Shown here: positions 43,136 through 46,024 of the stretch, one piece after another
Layout of the letters: the number at the start of each line of letters is the position of its first letter
Position numbering within the stretch: position 1 is the stretch's first letter
Source: JAZDLX01 sp964538455
Lineage (GTDB): Bacteria > Electryoneota > Electryoneia > Electryoneales > Electryoneaceae
Assembly (NCBI GenBank): GCA_964538455.1
Contig: CAZIDZ010000023.1
Coordinates: 1 to 46,024 of the forward strand
Direction of reading: 5' to 3'
Length of the DNA stretch: 46,024 nucleotides
Made by a program: the position numbers and the translations under genes
Notes under the pieces: model-generated
Seen by the model: only the letters and a program-made list of their open reading frames with translations
Databases searched by the model: none
Told to the model about the DNA's origin: nothing

Positions 43136-45409
43136 ATGAACTATCGCAAGCTTTGGATTGCCTTCGCGGTTGTGGTCGGTCTCTCGTTTCTCGTGCTCGG
43201 ATTCTTCGGCGGCGAGATCTATCACCAGAAACCGCCGATCCCGAAACGGGTGGTGACGTCCGCCGGTCACGTCCTATTCACGGGGGATCAGATCCGGGAA
43301 GGCCAGACTGTGTGGCAGAGCATTGGCGGTCAGGAGATCGGCTCGGTCTGGGGGCACGGGTCGTATGTCGCGCCCGACTGGTCCGCCGATTGGCTGCACC
43401 GCGAGTTGGTCGAATTTCTTGACCGCTGGGCCGCAGAGGAGAGTGGACGCGACTACAAGTCGCTTGCCCCGGAGCAACAGGCCGCCCTTCGCGAACGGTT
43501 GAAGCAGGAGATTCGCAAGAACACGTACAATTCGCGGACGGGAAACCTTGTCATCAGCGTCGATCGGGCTATTGTCATTTCTACGGTCTCGCGGCATTAC
43601 GACAGGCTCTTCGGCGGCGACCCCGCGCTGGCGGATTTGCGCGATGCCTACGCGATGCGCGACAAGGCTGTCTCCGATCCCGCCGAACGGAGAGCGCTCA
43701 ACGCGTTCTTCTTCTGGGCCGCCTGGGCGTGCTCCACCGACCGGCCCGGGAAAACCATCACCTACACCAATAACTGGCCCGCCGAGCCGCTGATCGACAA
43801 CCGCCCCACGGGGGAGAACATTCTATGGTCGGTGATCAGCTTCGTCCTGCTGCTGGCGGGGATCGGGGCGCTCTCATGGATTTACGCCGTGGAGGCGAGG
43901 CGCGGCGATGACGAAATCGCGCCTGCGCCGCCACAGGACCCGCTGCTCGCGCTGCACCCCACGCCATCAATGAAAGCGACGCTGAAGTATTTCTGGGTGG
44001 TGATGGCGCTGGCGGTGGTCCAGATCCTGATGGGTGCGGTGACCGCCCACTACGGCGTCGAGGGAACCGGATTCTACGGGATCCCGCTCGCAAAGGTGCT
44101 CCCGTACACGGTGACACGCACGTGGCACCTCCAGCTCGGGATCTTCTGGATCGCGACCGCGTGGCTGGCGACCGGGCTGTTTGTGGCGCCGGCGGTGTCG
44201 GGCACGGAACCGAAGTACCAGCGCCTCGGGGTGAATGTGCTGTTCGCTGCGCTGGTGCTCGTGGTCGCGGGCTCGCTCGTCGGGGAATGGATGGGCGTGA
44301 TGCAGAAACTGGGGCTCACCGAGAATTTCTGGTTCGGGCATTTCGGCTACGAATACATCGACCTCGGCCGTGTGTGGCAGATCGGCCTGTTCGCCGGGCT
44401 ACTGCTGTGGCTGTTCCTGATGCACCGGGCGATGTACCCGGCGTTCAAAGCGCCCACGGCCAACCGGAATCTTTTAGTTCTTTTCTTCATTGCTTCAGCC
44501 GCGATTGCTCTTTTCTACGGCGCGGCGCTGATGATCGGCCGCCAAACCCATCTCTCGATGGCGGAGTATTGGCGCTGGTGGGTGGTACACCTCTGGGTCG
44601 AGGGCTTCTTCGAGGTGTTCGCCACGGTGGTGATCGCGTTCCTGTTCACACGGATGGGCCTGCTGCGCGAGGCGACGGCGACGGTGGCGGTGCTGTTCGC
44701 CACGGTGATCTTCCTCTCTGGCGGGATCATCGGCACCTTCCACCATCTCTACTTCGCGGGCACCCCGACCGCAGTACTCGCCCTCGGCGCGACCTTCAGC
44801 GCGCTCGAGGTGGTGCCGCTGGTGCTGATCGGATTCGAGGCGTACAAAAACCTCACGCTGAGCCGGGCGCAGACGTGGGTCACCCATTACAAGTGGCCGA
44901 TCTATTTCTTCGTCGCGGTGGCGTTCTGGAACCTCGTCGGCGCGGGGCTGTTCGGCTTCCTGATCAACCCGCCGGTGGCGCTGTACTACATGCAGGGGCT
45001 GAACACGACGCCGGTTCACGGCCACACGGCGCTATTCGGGGTGTACGGGATGCTCGGCTTCGGGCTGATGCTGTTCAGCCTGCGCGGATTGACGGTGCGC
45101 CAGCAGTGGAAAACCGGCGCGTTGCGGTTCGCCTTCTGGGCGATCAACATCGGGCTCGCGGCGATGGTGCTGATCAGCGTGCTCCCGCGCGGGCTGATGC
45201 AGACCTGGGCGAGCGTGGAAACCGGGTTCTGGTACGCGCGCTCGGCGGAATTCCTGGGGACGCCGGCGATGCACACCCTGCGCTGGCTGCGGGTGATCGG
45301 CGACACGATCTTCGCGGCGGGGGTGCTCTCGCTGGCCTGGTTCGTCGCGGGACTGAAGTTCGGCTGGTCGCTCACCGGAGAACGGGTCGATTTCGGGGGT
45401 GAAACATAA
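43136..45409 (+). CDS. norB: quinol-dependent nitric oxide reductase (qNOR)
   Basis: Single-subunit nitric oxide reductase that reduces NO to N2O with electrons from quinol, in the inner membrane. 757 residues: an N-terminal helix and a periplasmic domain without haem c (about 35-235; GQTVWQSIGGQEIGSVWGHG is a qNOR hallmark), then the 12-helix NorB core. Haem and FeB ligands are seen in WHLQLGIFWIATAW, VVHLWVEGFFEVF (His with the conserved Glu), IGTFHHLYFAG (His pair) and HGHTALFGVYGMLGFG. It is the last gene of the NO cluster, with AGAGGA before the ATG. No nir or nos genes are nearby, which favours detoxification over full denitrification. Confidence 0.95.
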   Translation: MNYRKLWIAFAVVVGLSFLVLGFFGGEIYHQKPPIPKRVVTSAGHVLFTGDQIREGQTVWQSIGGQEIGSVWGHGSYVAPDWSADWLHRELVEFLDRWAAEESGRDYKSLAPEQQAALRERLKQEIRKNTYNSRTGNLVISVDRAIVISTVSRHYDRLFGGDPALADLRDAYAMRDKAVSDPAERRALNAFFFWAAWACSTDRPGKTITYTNNWPAEPLIDNRPTGENILWSVISFVLLLAGIGALSWIYAVEARRGDDEIAPAPPQDPLLALHPTPSMKATLKYFWVVMALAVVQILMGAVTAHYGVEGTGFYGIPLAKVLPYTVTRTWHLQLGIFWIATAWLATGLFVAPAVSGTEPKYQRLGVNVLFAALVLVVAGSLVGEWMGVMQKLGLTENFWFGHFGYEYIDLGRVWQIGLFAGLLLWLFLMHRAMYPAFKAPTANRNLLVLFFIASAAIALFYGAALMIGRQTHLSMAEYWRWWVVHLWVEGFFEVFATVVIAFLFTRMGLLREATATVAVLFATVIFLSGGIIGTFHHLYFAGTPTAVLALGATFSALEVVPLVLIGFEAYKNLTLSRAQTWVTHYKWPIYFFVAVAFWNLVGAGLFGFLINPPVALYYMQGLNTTPVHGHTALFGVYGMLGFGLMLFSLRGLTVRQQWKTGALRFAFWAINIGLAAMVLISVLPRGLMQTWASVETGFWYARSAEFLGTPAMHTLRWLRVIGDTIFAAGVLSLAWFVAGLKFGWSLTGERVDFGGET

Positions 45410-45453
45410 GCAACAAAAGATTTTAGTTCAAATTCTTAAATCCTGAATCACCT

Positions 45454-45504
45454 GGGACAGTATACTCACAATCCTAACAACCAGGATTGTGAGTATACTG
45501 TCCC
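45454..45504 (+). repeat. 3'-end palindrome, copy 4
   Basis: Perfect 22 bp stem (arm GGGACAGTATACTCACAATCCT) with a 7-base loop AACAACC, 44 bases after the norB stop. No T run follows. Confidence 0.9.
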
Positions 45505-45613
45505 TGATGGATTGAGGGACAGATTCTCTTTTTTACAGTACTTGTCTGTTATCCCGCGACGGGTGGCCCGGTCCCGACCGTTCGGGACCGGGTTTCATAG
45601 CTTTGGGGTGAGC

Positions 45614-45647
45614 GTATCGGGTCTCCGCTACGGTAACGACCCGACAC
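45614..45647. repeat. hairpin, GGTCTCCGCT family, copy 2
   Basis: Arms TCGGGTC and GACCCGA (plus GT/AC beyond one mismatch) with loop TCCGCTACGGTAAC, similar to the loop of copy 1 at 26353-26386 while the arms have changed together. Confidence 0.6.
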
Positions 45648-45666
45648 AACTGAAGATGACATTTCA

Positions 45667-45726
45667 GGGACAGTTTCTCTTTTTCGCGGGATTTTTCTTG
45701 TGCATCGCGAAAAAGGTAACTGTCCC
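45667..45726. repeat. imperfect GGGACAGT hairpin
   Basis: Outer arms GGGACAGTT and AACTGTCCC, inner arms CTTTTTCGCG and CGCGAAAAAG, with a short loop. It shares GACAGT with the other two hairpin families. Confidence 0.65.
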
Positions 45727-45793
45727 AATAAGTGTAGCAATTCGGGTGGCCCGGGATGTGGACAGCAGGTCCATTTCCTGAGTTTCACCTGGT

Positions 45794-45868
45794 ATCCTCC
45801 GGTTTGACTACTTTTTGTCATCCCCAGGCTTGACTACTCTTTGTCATCCTCCGGCTTGACCGGGGGAT
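45794..45868. repeat. 26-base tandem repeat, about 2.5 units
   Basis: Two adjacent units of the form ATCCTCCGGTTTGACTAC plus TTTTTGTC, differing at few positions, followed by a third partial unit that becomes the CCGG-CTTGA-CCGG palindrome. Confidence 0.7.
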
Positions 45869-45892
45869 CCAAGAAAAAGAAAGTTAAAATGG

Positions 45893-45912
45893 ATTCCCGC
45901 CTTCGCGGGAAT
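45893..45912. repeat. REP-like palindrome, ATTCCCGC family
   Basis: ATTCCCGC and GCGGGAAT around CTTC, followed by GACA. Inverse copy of the element at 26106-26123. Confidence 0.7.
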
Positions 45913-45921
45913 GACATCTGG

Positions 45922-45972
45922 ATTGCCCGGTCCTGTCTTCGCACGCTTCGCTGGGCAGGCGAGCCGGGCAAT
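45922..45972. repeat. GCCCGG-family element with internal insert
   Basis: Arms ATTGCCCGG and CCGGGCAAT, identical to those at 4580-4602 but 33 bases apart; the interior (CTTCGCACGCTTCGCTGGGC) is repeat-like. Confidence 0.65.
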
Positions 45973-46024
45973 GACAATGGGGTGAAATGCGTCGCTTTAC
46001 TCTTGGGCGTCGGGTTTTTGTTTT

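Larger units (their letters stand above)
45410..46024. other. repeat mosaic at the right end
   Basis: About 600 bases without a credible gene, composed of palindromes and short repeats: 45454-45504, 45614-45647, 45667-45726, 45794-45868, 45893-45912 and 45922-45972. GGGACAGATTCTC at 45516 looks like a solo arm of the 45667 hairpin. Confidence 0.7.

Noticed and set aside
45794..45868. A CRISPR array
   Set aside because: The units are contiguous 26-base tandem repeats without spacers, and there are no cas genes.
1..46024. tRNA, rRNA, tmRNA, RNase P RNA or SRP RNA genes
   Set aside because: I looked for T-loop and other signature sequences on both strands and saw none; a covariance-model search would be needed to exclude small RNAs.

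Overview
The window is high-GC bacterial chromosome from a scaffolded draft assembly; two runs of exactly 100 N (4685-4784 and 19289-19388) mark joins. I read it as a diderm of the FCB superphylum or a related candidate phylum. The evidence is a YPNPFN-type C-terminal sorting domain of the type IX secretion kind on a BNR-repeat protein, lipoproteins, a predicted outer-membrane barrel, MenA-type menaquinone synthesis and -10 elements of the form TAnnTT(T)(G). No rRNA or tRNA was seen, so the phylum is an inference.

Layout. 1-4376: a glycosyltransferase and an HpnE-like squalene dehydroxylase on the minus strand, divergent from etfB-etfA. 4377-6576: a repeat-bearing gap region, a small unknown protein and a CBS-domain protein. 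6834-17173: housekeeping genes on the plus strand, namely fabL, lgt-ctp, a PseG-like protein, a cation/proton antiporter overlapping a membrane-anchored PTS EIIA protein, rsmI overlapping a lipid kinase, and a TPR-TlpA lipoprotein. 17373-20943: acetoacetyl-CoA synthetase, an old yellow enzyme and a DinB protein; the first two are separated by an assembly gap. 21081-24994 (minus): menA, a CPBP protease, rsgA and a SpoT-like HD protein. 26460-30512 (minus): gyrA with a histone-H1-like tail, rex and a SUI1/YciH factor. 31356-35186: a more AT-rich island with two BNR propeller proteins, the second broken by an amber codon inside its sorting domain. 35404-38719: an esterase lipoprotein, sfsA and a putative outer-membrane protein. 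38873-45409: a nitric-oxide response cluster of a Crp/Fnr regulator, a membrane ferredoxin, a DUF438-hemerythrin-PAS protein, the RIC/YtfE iron-sulfur repair protein and quinol-dependent NO reductase. The right end is a mosaic of palindromic repeats.

Three patterns cut across the window. First, about a dozen genes share a promoter of the form TTGNCN-N17/18-TAnnTT, and in rsmI, the Crp/Fnr gene, sfsA and probably the gene at 25402 the -10 box lies 5-7 bases before the start codon, so these mRNAs should be leaderless. Second, a 21-23 bp hairpin with the arm GGGACAGTATACTCACAAT occurs four times, each time 13-44 bases after a stop codon and, judged by its loop, in the same orientation as that gene. 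Third, other palindrome families fill the remaining intergenic space, yet no transposase gene is present.

Metabolically the genes point to a quinone-based respiratory organism (EtfAB, MenA, qNOR) that senses NADH/NAD+ through Rex and handles nitrosative stress with a dedicated operon.
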